Shown: piece by piece, positions 35,951 through 44,698 of the stretch
Position numbering within the stretch: position 1 is the first letter of the stretch
Layout of the letters: the number at the start of each line of letters is the position of its first letter
DNA from: Streptosporangium sp. NBC_01755
GTDB taxonomy: Bacteria > Actinomycetota > Actinomycetes > Streptosporangiales > Streptosporangiaceae
NCBI RefSeq assembly: GCF_035917995.1
Contig: NZ_CP109131.1
Coordinates: 2,666,001-2,730,000 of the forward strand
Length of the DNA: 64,000 bases
Direction of reading: 5' to 3'
Position numbers and translations under genes: made by a program
The notes under the pieces: generated by a model
What the model saw: the letters and a program-made list of their open reading frames with translations, nothing else
What the model was told of the DNA's origin: nothing
Databases searched by the model: none

Positions 35951-38578
35951 TCAGGCCGCCCCGATGGCGGAGAAGGACCAGCCCGTCGCGCGGTGAAGCG
36001 CGTCGCCGGGCATCGACAGCCTGGCATCGCGCAGGGCCTCGGCCATGCTCAGACCGCGCCGCAGCCCCTCGTGCAGGGCGAGCATCAGCGGCACCACCGC
36101 CTCGTCGTCGACCGGCACCGGACTCGCCACGATCCCGGCCGTGCCCAGCGGCAGCAGCGCGGTGGCGAGGCCGAGCAGCTCGTTCGCGCCGACCGGTTGC
36201 AACCTGCCGGAGTCACAGCTGGACAGGACGATCCGGTACGGGGCGCTGCGGAGCCGTTCGAGATCGTGCACCGTGAGCGGGCCGTCGTCCATGCCCAGGG
36301 AGGAGAACATCGGGCTGTCGGAGCGGAAGGTGCCGTGCGCGGCGATGTGGGCGAGCCTGCTGCCGTCGAGCGCCGCGAGCACGGCCGAGGCGACCGCGGT
36401 GCCGTTCTCCAGCACCGTCGCCTCGCCGTACCACGCGGCCAGGGGCGGGATCTCGGCGCCGCCCGTCGCCAGTCCCGGGCCTCTGACCAGCACGACCCGC
36501 TCCCGCGACGGCGACGGCTCGATCCGCCTGGCGCGGAGCCAGGCGCTCGCCGACGGCGACACGCTCAGCACCCGCGTCCCCAGCGCGGGCAGCAGCGCCC
36601 AGGGCACGCCGTGCAGCCTGCCCGGCGGTACGACGACCACCGGTCCTTCCCCGAGGTGTCGCACCGCGGGGCCGAGCAGCGACTCCTGGAGGCGGCGCCC
36701 GCCGGCTTCGAGGATGGGCAGCCTGGCCGCGGAGCCCCCGTACGCGATCCTGCTGAGACCCGCGCGGGCGTGGTCGGCGTCGATCGCCGCGTCGGCCAGT
36801 CGTCCCGCGGCGAACCTGCGCACCCGCCCCCGGCCGCAGAGCAGGACGTGCAGGTCTCCGTCGACGGCGACGATCTCGATCAGCCACCCGTCGCCGAGTT
36901 CGCCGAGCAGGGCGCCCGCGTCGAAGTGGTGCCCGTCGGAGCCGCCCTCACCGCGCATCCGGAGCGTCCGGTCGCGGATCCCCTTCTCCAGCCGCCGCTG
37001 CTCGCGCTCCAGCACGGGGGCCGGGCTGCCTTTCTGCCGCGCCGCCTCGATCCGGCTGCTGATCTCGCGGAAGGCCGTCACGTCGCGGAGCAGCTCGGGA
37101 TCGTCCGGTGGCCGGGTGGGCGGGACCGCCAGCACCGTGGCGCGCCAGCGCTCGCTCCAGCCGAGGAAGCGGCGGGGGCTCCCTCCGGCGAGGGCCGCCC
37201 GCTGCGCGAGCACGGCCAGCTCCGCCCCCTGCGCGGTGGCCCGCGCCCGCAGCTCCGAGGCGCCCAGCGTCATCCTGTACTCGTCCAGCAGGTCGAGCCC
37301 CCGGCGGCAGGCGTCCAGCGCGCCGCGGGTCCGCCCCGCCGCCGCCGCCCGCAGCGCCTGCGCCACCCAACCGTCCACCCGGGCGAGGGCGGGCCCGCGC
37401 GCCCTGCCCCTGGCCGCGGCGGCCAGGTACCGTTCGGCGTCCGCGCCGGCGCCGAGGGCGAGGGCGGTACGGCCTGCCAGCAGCGACGCCTGGACCGCCT
37501 CGGGGGAGTGCAGCTTCGCCAGCCGCAGGGCGACCGCGGCGGCGTCGCGTACCGAACGGGCGGAGATCTCGCCCGCCGCGAACCTGGCCTGGACCAGTAC
37601 CAGCCGGGCGTGGGCCTGCCACCAGTCGCGGCGCTGGCTGGAGAACAGCCGGACGGCCGCGCTCGCGCGGACGGTCGCCGCGTGCGGCTCACCCGCCGCG
37701 ATCGCGGCCCGCGCGGCGATCAGGAGGAGTTCGGCGCCGCGGGTCGTCTGCCCTCCCGTACGGTTCAGCAGCTCCGTGGCGGCGTCGGCCTCCTCCAGCG
37801 CCTCGCGTGCCAGCCCGGCCGCCAGGAGCACCTCGCACCGCCGGATGTGCAGTACGAACATGGGCGTGCCGAGGGCCTCGTACCGGCTCGCGGCCTCGTC
37901 GAAGTGGCGCAGCGCCGCGGGGAGGTCGCCGGACCTGAACGCCGCCAGCCCTCGGCTCTCCACCGCGTCGGCCTTGTCGTGCTCCTGGTCCGTGGTGTCC
38001 CACAGCCGCTCGGCGGCGACGAAGTCGGTCTCGGCCCGCTCCACGGACCCCATGGCCAGGTGGACCGTCGCCCTGAGCGTGAGCGCGCGGGCGGTCCAGA
38101 TCGTGTCCTGTGCCCGGCGCAGGGCGGGAATGGCCCGGCGCAGGTCGTCGAGCGCCTCACGGTGCCCGCCGAGGACCCACCAGGCGTAGCCGCGCCGGAA
38201 CAGCACGCGGGCGCCGGTGAGTCCGCCGCCCCTCTCGACCGCCGCCTCCAGCGCCGCCATCCCCTGCCTGGTACGGCCCGCGTGAATGAGGGCGGCCCCC
38301 AGGGTCGCCAGCACGTCCGCCTCACGGTCCGGGGAGCCGGACCTGACCGCCAGGGTGCGGGCCCGCCGCAGATGGCCGATCGCCACCGCGAGGTCGCCGA
38401 AGTCGCGCTGCCAGATGCCGATCACCTGGTGGGCGACGGAGGCGTCACGAAAGGACGGGGTGCCCGCCAGCACGGCCCGTGCTCCGGCCAGCGCGTCGGC
38501 GGGCCGGGCGAACACCAGGGGCAGCAGATCGAGCGGATTTCCCACGGAAGGCGGGGTCCGCGGGCTTCCCCCGGTCAC
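35951..38578 (-). CDS. TPR-CHAT caspase-like protease
   Basis: Residues 1-450 of this 875-residue protein are TPR-like helical repeats (GDLAVAIGHLRRARTLAVRS; GDLPAALRHFDEAASRYEAL). Residues 560-875 are a CHAT domain with the catalytic pair H748 (SRLAHIAAHGTFRSDSPMF) and C788 (IVLSSCDSGRLQPVGANELL), both intact. CHAT proteases are caspase relatives used in bacterial regulated proteolysis and defence (for example TPR-CHAT of Craspase). It is divergent from an S8 protease, sigma factor and small partner gene, a neighbourhood that recurs in actinobacteria. The target is unknown, and the anti-sigma or S8 protein are candidates by inference. The ATG at 38578 lies upstream of PPSVGNPLDLLPLVFARPAD. 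Confidence 0.85.
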   Translation of the reverse strand: MTGGSPRTPPSVGNPLDLLPLVFARPADALAGARAVLAGTPSFRDASVAHQVIGIWQRDFGDLAVAIGHLRRARTLAVRSGSPDREADVLATLGAALIHAGRTRQGMAALEAAVERGGGLTGARVLFRRGYAWWVLGGHREALDDLRRAIPALRRAQDTIWTARALTLRATVHLAMGSVERAETDFVAAERLWDTTDQEHDKADAVESRGLAAFRSGDLPAALRHFDEAASRYEALGTPMFVLHIRRCEVLLAAGLAREALEEADAATELLNRTGGQTTRGAELLLIAARAAIAAGEPHAATVRASAAVRLFSSQRRDWWQAHARLVLVQARFAAGEISARSVRDAAAVALRLAKLHSPEAVQASLLAGRTALALGAGADAERYLAAAARGRARGPALARVDGWVAQALRAAAAGRTRGALDACRRGLDLLDEYRMTLGASELRARATAQGAELAVLAQRAALAGGSPRRFLGWSERWRATVLAVPPTRPPDDPELLRDVTAFREISSRIEAARQKGSPAPVLEREQRRLEKGIRDRTLRMRGEGGSDGHHFDAGALLGELGDGWLIEIVAVDGDLHVLLCGRGRVRRFAAGRLADAAIDADHARAGLSRIAYGGSAARLPILEAGGRRLQESLLGPAVRHLGEGPVVVVPPGRLHGVPWALLPALGTRVLSVSPSASAWLRARRIEPSPSRERVVLVRGPGLATGGAEIPPLAAWYGEATVLENGTAVASAVLAALDGSRLAHIAAHGTFRSDSPMFSSLGMDDGPLTVHDLERLRSAPYRIVLSSCDSGRLQPVGANELLGLATALLPLGTAGIVASPVPVDDEAVVPLMLALHEGLRRGLSMAEALRDARLSMPGDALHRATGWSFSAIGAA

Positions 38579-38784
38579 GGATCGATGTTAGACGTGGTGT
38601 GTTCAGGGCGTCCATGCCGCGGAACCCCCAAGCGAGGAGGGCGCGTCCCCGTGCCGGCGGTCCCGCTCGGCTCCGGACCCGCCGTCCATGCCGTGAGGCT
38701 CGTACGACGGAGGTGTATCAACCGGGCGCCCGGTGACTCTTGCCCATGGCGACGTGCGGAATCTCCGAGACAGGAACGGTGAAC

Positions 38785-40245
38785 ATGGCACCAGACAGGT
38801 TCCAGGAACAGTTCGACCAGATCCAGGCCGCCGTGGGGGAGAAGACCGTGCTCGCGGCGGGCCCCGAGGGCTCGCCCAGCTTCCTCTACGAGAAGGGCTA
38901 CGTCCTCGCCAGGCGGGACGAGACCCACGAGGTCACCCGGGCGATCCGGGAGGCGTTCCGCCGGGATCGCGGCAGCGACCAGGACGTGGAGCCGGAGGAG
39001 CTGGACGGTCCGGGCGGCCTGCTCAAGATCCGGGTCGGGAAACCGGACAAGAGGGCGCGCTGGAGCGACCGGGACGTGTCGGACGCGCTGCGGGCGGTCA
39101 AGCAACTGGAGCGTGCCAACCGCCGCCGGATGGTGTCCAGGAACCACATCGTGTCCATCGCGGCGGTGAACTGCTGCCCCGGTGACGAGCCGGTTCCGGT
39201 GGCCCGGTGCCAGCCGCCCAACCCCGCGGTGGCCGAGCAGGTGGCCGGCTCGGGAGGCGAGACGAGGGCCACGCCGGTGTCCGTTCTGGTGGTCGACACC
39301 GGGCTGGTGGAGAACCACAGGTCGCACCCGTGGCTGAGCCGCGTCAAGGGCAAGGGCAAGGAGATCGAGCTGGACGGGGAGGGGATCCTCAAGCAGTACG
39401 TCGGCCACGGCACCTTCATCGCCGGGCTGGTCAGCGCCGTCGCGCCCGGCGCCGACGTCACGGTGCACGGGACGCTGGTCGACGCGGGCGCCATCCCCGA
39501 GAAGGAACTGGGGGACCTGCTGCTCGGCGGGATGCTGCCGGAGGGGAGGTGGCCGGACATCATCAACCTGTCCGCGGGAACCCCGACCACGGACGCGGAG
39601 CCCCTCCTCGGACTCGAGCGCTTCATGCGCAAGCTGGTGATCGACCACCCGGAGACGCTGCTCGTGGCGGCGGCGGGGAACAACGGCAGTGACGAGAGGT
39701 TCTATCCCGCGGCCTACGCCGACGACCCCGACTACGCCGACGCCGTCGTGTCGGTGGGCGCGCTGAGAAAGGACGGCCGGTCCCGCGCGTGCTTCAGCAA
39801 CCACGGGCCGTGGGTGAAGGTGTACGCGCCCGGGGAGCGCCTGGTGAGCGCCTTCACCGCGGTGGACGACACCCCGGTGCCGTACGACTACCAGCACTCG
39901 ACCTACGACCACTGCCGGTTCGGTTTCAGCTACGACTGCACCTGCCAGTTCCCCCCGCACCGGGGTGAGCTCACCGAGAGGATGGCGGCGTCGCCCGCCG
40001 CGATCCGCGAGCGCGTCGTGTTCGACGGGCTGGCCCAGTGGAGCGGCACCTCCTTCGCCACGCCCCTGGTCGTCGGCATGATCGTCAACCACATGGCGCG
40101 GAACAACGTGACCGGTTCCCGGCGGGCCGCCGCCGAGCTGCTGGCAGGCCCCCTGTCCCGCGGCGGGGCGCCGGACCCGGTCGCCCCCTCCCTCATCCCC
40201 TCCACCTGGACGCCGTCGAGCGTGCAAAATGTCCCGGTCGTGTGA
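38785..40245 (+). CDS. Subtilisin-like S8 serine protease, cytoplasmic
   Basis: The 486-residue protein starts at ATG 38785, preceded by an AGGAACGGTGA Shine-Dalgarno region. An ATG at 38740 is less likely. The triad is complete: D171 (VSVLVVDTGL), H208 (YVGHGTFIAGLV) and S423 (WSGTSFATPLVVG), with the oxyanion Asn at about 299 (LLVAAAGNNGS). There is no signal peptide or typical I9 propeptide. Residues 1-150 form an unassigned helical domain with a cysteine pair (VNCCPGDEP). It is probably an intracellular regulated protease. It is divergent from the TPR-CHAT gene and 66 bp upstream of the sigma factor. Confidence 0.85.
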   Translation: MAPDRFQEQFDQIQAAVGEKTVLAAGPEGSPSFLYEKGYVLARRDETHEVTRAIREAFRRDRGSDQDVEPEELDGPGGLLKIRVGKPDKRARWSDRDVSDALRAVKQLERANRRRMVSRNHIVSIAAVNCCPGDEPVPVARCQPPNPAVAEQVAGSGGETRATPVSVLVVDTGLVENHRSHPWLSRVKGKGKEIELDGEGILKQYVGHGTFIAGLVSAVAPGADVTVHGTLVDAGAIPEKELGDLLLGGMLPEGRWPDIINLSAGTPTTDAEPLLGLERFMRKLVIDHPETLLVAAAGNNGSDERFYPAAYADDPDYADAVVSVGALRKDGRSRACFSNHGPWVKVYAPGERLVSAFTAVDDTPVPYDYQHSTYDHCRFGFSYDCTCQFPPHRGELTERMAASPAAIRERVVFDGLAQWSGTSFATPLVVGMIVNHMARNNVTGSRRAAAELLAGPLSRGGAPDPVAPSLIPSTWTPSSVQNVPVV

Positions 40246-40311
40246 AAACCGATACGGCCGGATCGGCCCTCCGTCGTACGATGACAGTCCCGAGGGCAAG
40301 GGGACGTCACC

Positions 40312-40887
40312 GTGGATCGAGACTCGACCGGCATCCTCTTCCGTGCCGCGGTGGACGGGGATACCGCGGCGTGGAAATCCCTGGTGGAGGGCCTCAGCCC
40401 ACTCGTGTGGTCCATCGTGCGCGCCCACGGGCTGAGAGACGCGGACGCGCAGGAGGTCTACCAGACGACCTGGTTCCGGCTCGCGCAGAACCTCGCGCGG
40501 ATCCGCGAGCCGGACAGGGTCGGGGCGTGGCTGGCCAGCACGGCGCGGCACGAGTGCGTCAAGGTGATCAGGACCGCCCGGCGGATCTCGCCGAGCGACG
40601 ACCCCGAGGTGTTCGATCGCACCGTCGAGAGCCACACGCCTGAGCAGGCGGTGATCGACGCCGAGGAGGCATCGATGGAGCGGGAGCGGATGCGAGCCAC
40701 CTGGCAGTCGTTCCAGGAGCTCGGCGAGAACTGCCGGCGGCTGCTGCGGCTGCTCATGGCCTCGCCCCCGGTCAGCTACCAGGAGGTGTCGGCGACGCTC
40801 GGCATCGCCGTCGGGAGCATCGGGCCGATCAGGCAGCGCTGCCTGCGGCGGCTGCGCGTCCTCCTCGCGGAACGGGGCTTCCGATGA
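40312..40887 (+). CDS. ECF-type RNA polymerase sigma factor
   Basis: This 191-residue protein starts at GTG 40312. Region 2 is LVEGLSPLVWSIVRAHGLRD followed by ADAQEVYQTTWFRLAQNL and VGAWLASTARHECVKVIRTA; region 4 is MASPPVSYQEVSATLGIAVG and SIGPIRQRCLRRLRVLL. It lacks an obvious C-terminal extension. Its stop overlaps the next gene by 4 bp. In this neighbourhood it probably directs transcription of the protease genes. No cognate promoter sequence was identified. Confidence 0.9.
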   Translation: MDRDSTGILFRAAVDGDTAAWKSLVEGLSPLVWSIVRAHGLRDADAQEVYQTTWFRLAQNLARIREPDRVGAWLASTARHECVKVIRTARRISPSDDPEVFDRTVESHTPEQAVIDAEEASMERERMRATWQSFQELGENCRRLLRLLMASPPVSYQEVSATLGIAVGSIGPIRQRCLRRLRVLLAERGFR

Positions 40888-41318
40888 GCGACGACGTGCT
40901 TGAGGCGGAGTTGCGCCGCGCCGTCGAGCTGTTCGATCCCGTTCCCTCCGACCTCCTGCAGCTCGCCGTCGAGGCCTACGCGCTGCGTATGCTCGACGCC
41001 GAGCTGGCCGAGCTCGCCTTCGACTCCCTGAGCGAGCCCTCACGGGTGCGGGGAGAGGGACAGCCTCGGCTGCTCACCTTCCAGGGCGCGGGGCTGACCG
41101 TCGACCTGGAGGTCACCGTGACCGCCGGCGGGGGGCGCGTGGTGGGCCAGCTGATGCCGCCGCGTCCCGCGGAGGTCGAGCTCCTCGGGCACCATCCGGT
41201 CGCGCTGGCCGTCGACGAGCTGGGCAGGTTCGTCCACGACGACGTCCCCGCCGGGCCTTTCAGTCTCCGCTGCCACCTCGCGGGCGCGACCGTCGTCACC
41301 GAGTGGATCACCCTCTGA
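40884..41318 (+). CDS. Small partner protein of the sigma factor
   Basis: The 144-residue protein has an ATG overlapping the sigma stop (ATGA). Residues 1-50 are helical and acidic (DVLEAELRRAVELFDPVPSD). Residues 65-144 look like a carboxypeptidase-regulatory-type beta sandwich (GLTVDLEVTVTAGGGRVVGQ; VDELGRFVHDDVPAGPFSLR). It has no transmembrane helix and no zinc anti-sigma motif. By position it is likely to modulate the sigma factor or to serve as a cleavage target of the CHAT or S8 protease. That is inference only. Confidence 0.7.
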   Translation: MSDDVLEAELRRAVELFDPVPSDLLQLAVEAYALRMLDAELAELAFDSLSEPSRVRGEGQPRLLTFQGAGLTVDLEVTVTAGGGRVVGQLMPPRPAEVELLGHHPVALAVDELGRFVHDDVPAGPFSLRCHLAGATVVTEWITL

Positions 41319-41350
41319 CCGCGGCCCACTCGCTTTCGCGCACCCGGCCG

Positions 41351-41486
41351 GGTCCCCTCGGGTCCCCTCGGGTCCCTTCGGGTCCCGATGCCCGGATGAG
41401 GGCTGCCCGCCCGCTGATTCCCGGTGTTCGTCTGATTCCCGGTGTTCGTCTGATTCCCGGTGTTCGTCTGATTCCCGGTGTTCGTC
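41351..41486. repeat. Two adjacent tandem repeats (10 bp x 3.6 and 18 bp x 4)
   Basis: A 10-bp unit GGTCCCCTCG runs from 41351 to 41386. An 18-bp unit TGATTCCCGGTGTTCGTC is repeated exactly four times at 41415-41432, 41433-41450, 41451-41468 and 41469-41486. They lie between the convergent sigma-partner gene and the iron-enzyme gene, ending 9 bp from the latter's stop. They are head-to-tail with no spacers. Confidence 0.9.
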
Positions 41487-41494
41487 CGGGCGGG

Positions 41495-42721
41495 TCAACG
41501 AGCCGCCGTGCCCGCCTCCCGCAGTGACGAGACGCCCCGCCGCCAGTGGCTCATGACGTGCTCGGCGAAGAGCCGATCCAGGGTCAGCGCGCAGGCCGCC
41601 CCGTACAGGACGTCACCGGCCCGCGAGGGGTGCTGCCGCGCGAACCCGCCGCACATGTCGTGCGCGGCGATCTGCTCGGGTACGGCGTCGGCCCGCACGT
41701 GCTCGTCGTAGAAACGGCTCGCCGCCTCGTCTCCCCCCAGCCTCCGCAGCCCTCTGGAGTAGCGACGGTTGGGGACCGAGGAGGTCATCGCGGAGGCCGC
41801 CAGATGGCCGAGCAGCGCTCCGAGGTGGCGCCGGTGGAGCCCGAACAGCGACATCGCGTTGGAGACGGCCAGCGTGATCGCCGGGACTCGGTCGAGATGG
41901 GCGCCGTAGGAGTCGTCCATGCCCAGTCGGCGCATGGTGGTCCGGAACAGCTCCGAGTGCATCCGCTCGGCGTGCCCGCCGCCGTACTCGCCCGCCTGGA
42001 TCTCCACCAGTGCCGCCTTGGGACGGCCGCTCAGCCGGGGGATCGCCCAGGTGTACGGATCGGCCTCCTTCAGGTGGCGGATCGACCGGTGCGCGACGAA
42101 CTCGCGGAACTGCGCGAGGTCGGCCTGCCGCTGGAGGAACCCCGGCAGGTCGGGGCCGTCGACGGCGGCGGCCACCAGCTCGGTCAGGGCCTGGCGCATG
42201 TGCTCGGGCCGCTGGGTGGGCGGGCACGGCACGGCCCGCGCCAACCCTTCCTCGAACCGTGCCTCCAGGATCTCCCGCACCTCCAGCAGCGAGGGGTTCC
42301 ACTCCCACCGCTCGTCCACCCCCTCGAAGCCACGGTGGTGCAGCTCGTAGCAGACGAAGAGCGCCAGCTGCACGTCCTCGTCCGCGAGGACCGGCCCCGC
42401 GAAACGGGCGGGGAACGACAGGAGCGGAAGCGACAGCAGGCCGAAGCGGTGCGGCGGGTGCACCAGCCGTTCGAAGAGCAGGGTGCTGATCGGGCCCCGC
42501 GCGGCGGGCAGCGCCGGAGCCCTGCCCGAAACCGGCACCGGCACCGGCACCGGCAGATCCAGCGTGTCCGGGCGCTCGACGAGTTTCGAGCGCGCCGGGG
42601 ACTTCGGAGGCCTCAGAGGCCTGCCCGCACCCCCGGGTGAATCGTTCACCGTGATGCCGCCGTCGTGAACGTCGGCGATGCGCCGCCCGTAGTGAGCGGA
42701 CGCGTCGAACCCACGCGCCAT
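41495..42721 (-). CDS. Iron-containing redox enzyme family protein (heme-oxygenase-like fold)
   Basis: It encodes 408 residues from ATG 42721. The frame is open to 42823 and the true start is uncertain, because residues 1-75 are Pro-rich and unconserved-looking (DLPVPVPVPVSGR). The core shows the heme-oxygenase-like diiron pattern: QLALFVCYELHHRGFEGVDE, QFREFVAHRSIRHLKEADPY, EIQAGEYGGGHAERMHSELF, and a C-terminal ASRFYDEHVRADAVPEQIAA with HDMCGGF. The Glu/His spacing fits HDO-type metal oxidases. The substrate is unknown. A single gene. Confidence 0.75.
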   Translation of the reverse strand: MARGFDASAHYGRRIADVHDGGITVNDSPGGAGRPLRPPKSPARSKLVERPDTLDLPVPVPVPVSGRAPALPAARGPISTLLFERLVHPPHRFGLLSLPLLSFPARFAGPVLADEDVQLALFVCYELHHRGFEGVDERWEWNPSLLEVREILEARFEEGLARAVPCPPTQRPEHMRQALTELVAAAVDGPDLPGFLQRQADLAQFREFVAHRSIRHLKEADPYTWAIPRLSGRPKAALVEIQAGEYGGGHAERMHSELFRTTMRRLGMDDSYGAHLDRVPAITLAVSNAMSLFGLHRRHLGALLGHLAASAMTSSVPNRRYSRGLRRLGGDEAASRFYDEHVRADAVPEQIAAHDMCGGFARQHPSRAGDVLYGAACALTLDRLFAEHVMSHWRRGVSSLREAGTAAR

Positions 42722-43004
42722 GCGTCCCCCGTTCGATGCCCCCGATCGGTCCGATGCCCACCCCGGAGCCCTCGAAAACTCCCCCAAGATCACTCCTTCT
42801 TCCCGACGGCCAGCAGAAACCACGAAATATGCGGATATTCAGCCTGGGCCGCCTGCTGAGCGGACGAGTACCGGGGCCGGAAACGGGCAGGCGGCGGTAC
42901 CGAGACAGCACGACGCCGGGGGTGATCCGGGGGAAAACGCGGTGCCCCGGCGCGGGGGAACGGGGAAACGCCGGTCTCCCCGTACGGGAAGGTACGGTCA
43001 GCTC

Positions 43005-43460
43005 ATGTCCGAGCGCAGCATGCCGCACGACCTCGCCGCCTGGGCGTGCCCCCACGGGCAGGACGCTCGCCGGGGTTGCACGACCTGCTACGAGGAGTCG
43101 ACCGACGGCGACCAGACCTACCCCTTCTGGGAGGTCGCCGCATGGTTCACCACCTCGCGGCCGATCCCGATAAGAACGCTCCAGGACGCACACCACCACG
43201 GCCGCCATTTCGCCCTCGACCAGCCGTCCACGCCGCTGGTCTATCTCCTGACCGGCCGCGCCCGCGCGGGTGACAGCGTGCAGGCGATCGCGGGCGTCGT
43301 CGGCTTCCTGCTGCACAACCGGCACGTGGTGGCCGACTTCACCGTGACCGAGACCCGCGCCACCCGCCGCTCGCCCGGTACCGCCGGCGCGCCCAACGCG
43401 ACCCGCCAGACCGACAAGTGGCTCCAGGACCCGCGCCGCCCCGACGGGCGCCTGCGGTGA
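43005..43460 (+). CDS. Protein of unknown function with N-terminal Cys/His cluster
   Basis: This 151-residue protein starts at ATG 43005, preceded by GGAAGG. Residues 10-28 (AAWACPHGQDARRGCTTC) form a CxH...CxxC cluster that may bind zinc. The middle (LVYLLTGRARAGDSVQAIAG) is followed by a disordered basic tail. I do not recognise the family. Codon use fits the host. The 280 bp upstream (42722-43004) shows no gene. Confidence 0.55.
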   Translation: MSERSMPHDLAAWACPHGQDARRGCTTCYEESTDGDQTYPFWEVAAWFTTSRPIPIRTLQDAHHHGRHFALDQPSTPLVYLLTGRARAGDSVQAIAGVVGFLLHNRHVVADFTVTETRATRRSPGTAGAPNATRQTDKWLQDPRRPDGRLR

Positions 43461-43530
43461 AGGCCCCACCGGCGCGGACCTCCGAGGTCCGCCACCCCGT
43501 GGATGACAGGTACGGCGAGAGTCCCTAAGC

Positions 43531-43549
43531 TCGACAACACCATTGTCGA
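43531..43549. promoter_or_regulatory. Probable MarR operator
   Basis: TCGACAA (43531-43537) and TTGTCGA (43543-43549) form a perfect 7-bp inverted repeat with a 5-base spacer, 23 bp before the MarR start. This is the usual form of an autoregulatory MarR site. Confidence 0.7.
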
Positions 43550-43571
43550 AACAGCGAGGCGGGAGGCGATC

Positions 43572-44042
43572 GTGCCGGCCGACCCTCCGGGCTTCGAGCT
43601 CCCGCTCCGGCTCTTCCTCGGCTTTCGGATGCTCATTGACGAGCTCCACGCGGAGCTCGCCCGCCAGGGACACCCCGACATGCGCCCGATGCATGGGTTC
43701 GTCCTGCAGGCGATCGGCTCCGAGGGCACCACGGCCGTGGAGCTCGGCCGGCGATTGGGCGTCTCCAAGCAGGCGGCGGGCAAGACCGTGGACACCCTGG
43801 AGCACCTGGGCTACGTCGAGCGGTGCTCCGACCCCGGCGACGCCCGCCGCAAGATCGTGCGGCTCACCGAGCGGGGCTTCGACAGCCTCGCCCGGTCGGC
43901 ACGCATCTTCGAGGACCTGCGCGCGGGCTGGGCAAGGACCCTCGGCGAGGACCGCCTGCGCGCCCTGGAGGCCGACCTGCGCGCCGTGACCCCGGCGGAC
44001 GCCTTCCGGCTCGACGTCCCCGGCTGGTTCGGCGGCTACTGA
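43572..44042 (+). CDS. MarR-family transcriptional regulator
   Basis: The 156-residue protein starts at GTG 43572, chosen because GGGAGG lies six bases upstream. The frame is open from 43503, but that start would place the operator within the gene. It has MarR winged-helix text: HGFVLQAIGSEGTTAVELGR, RLGVSKQAAGKTVDTLEHLG and YVERCSDPGDARRKIVRLTE. The operator just upstream suggests autoregulation. No divergent or downstream target gene is obvious. Confidence 0.85.
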   Translation: MPADPPGFELPLRLFLGFRMLIDELHAELARQGHPDMRPMHGFVLQAIGSEGTTAVELGRRLGVSKQAAGKTVDTLEHLGYVERCSDPGDARRKIVRLTERGFDSLARSARIFEDLRAGWARTLGEDRLRALEADLRAVTPADAFRLDVPGWFGGY

Positions 44043-44058
44043 CCGCTAGGGGTCGCGG

Positions 44059-44412
44059 TCAGCCCCAGAGCCGGGACGGCCGGAGCGGGTTGTGCCCGAC
44101 CTCCAGCAGCGCCCGCCGCCGGTCGTCGTCGTCATCGCCGACCTTCCCCTCGGCCGGCGTGTCCTCGACGCGGTCGACGGCCTGGCGCATCGTCTCGATG
44201 TCGTCCGAGGTCAGATCGGCCTTCCGCTTGCCGAGGACCCCGAGCACCTGGCGCCCGAGCGGTGGCATGACCGCCTCGGGGCTCCTGGCGGCGCCCCCGT
44301 CCACCGAGGCCGATGCCAGCAGGAAGTCCCGCAGCTCCTCCGACGTCATGTTCACGACCTCGTGGAACTCCTGCCACACCAGGTCGAGGATCAGATCCGA
44401 TTGGTCGGCCAT
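44059..44412 (-). CDS. DUF3140 domain protein
   Basis: The 117-residue protein starts at ATG 44412 (GAGGAGAG upstream). VWQEFHEVVNMTSEELRDFL near residue 13 and LGRQVLGVLGKRKADLTSDD near residue 52 match the DUF3140 pattern of small actinobacterial proteins. The acidic stretch GDDDDDRRR lies near the C-terminus. Family members are often next to hypervariable or stress genes. No function is established. Confidence 0.75.
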   Translation of the reverse strand: MADQSDLILDLVWQEFHEVVNMTSEELRDFLLASASVDGGAARSPEAVMPPLGRQVLGVLGKRKADLTSDDIETMRQAVDRVEDTPAEGKVGDDDDDRRRALLEVGHNPLRPSRLWG

Positions 44413-44597
44413 TGTGCTCTCCTCTCACGCCGGGCCTCTGCGGCCACGCCCCGGACCAGGAGCGGCCGCCGGCGGATCGGATCTCCCCCGGCGGGGACGC
44501 GCGGCGGCGGGCGCACGGCCCGCCCTGCCCCGGCTTCCACGCCGCTAACACGGGAACCGGGGTACGGGCGGAATTCAGCACGGCGCGACGTATGCCC

Positions 44598-44696
44598 CCT
44601 CAACCGGGATCATCCGGACCGACGTCCACCCCTCAACCGGGATCATCCGGACCGACGTCCACCCCTCAACCGGGATCATCCGGACCGACGTCCACC
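44598..44696. repeat. 33-bp tandem repeat, three copies
   Basis: Identical or near-identical 33-bp units lie at 44598-44630, 44631-44663 and 44664-44696, directly abutting the stop codon of the SHMT-like gene. Confidence 0.9.
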
Positions 44697-44698
44697 CT

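Noticed and set aside
35864..38782. A 972-codon open frame on the plus strand opposite the CHAT gene
   Set aside because: It is low-complexity Arg/Gly/Pro text typical of antisense to high-GC genes. The minus strand has clear TPR and CHAT motifs.
41415..41486. CRISPR array
   Set aside because: The 18-bp and 33-bp repeats are head to tail without spacers, and no cas gene is present.
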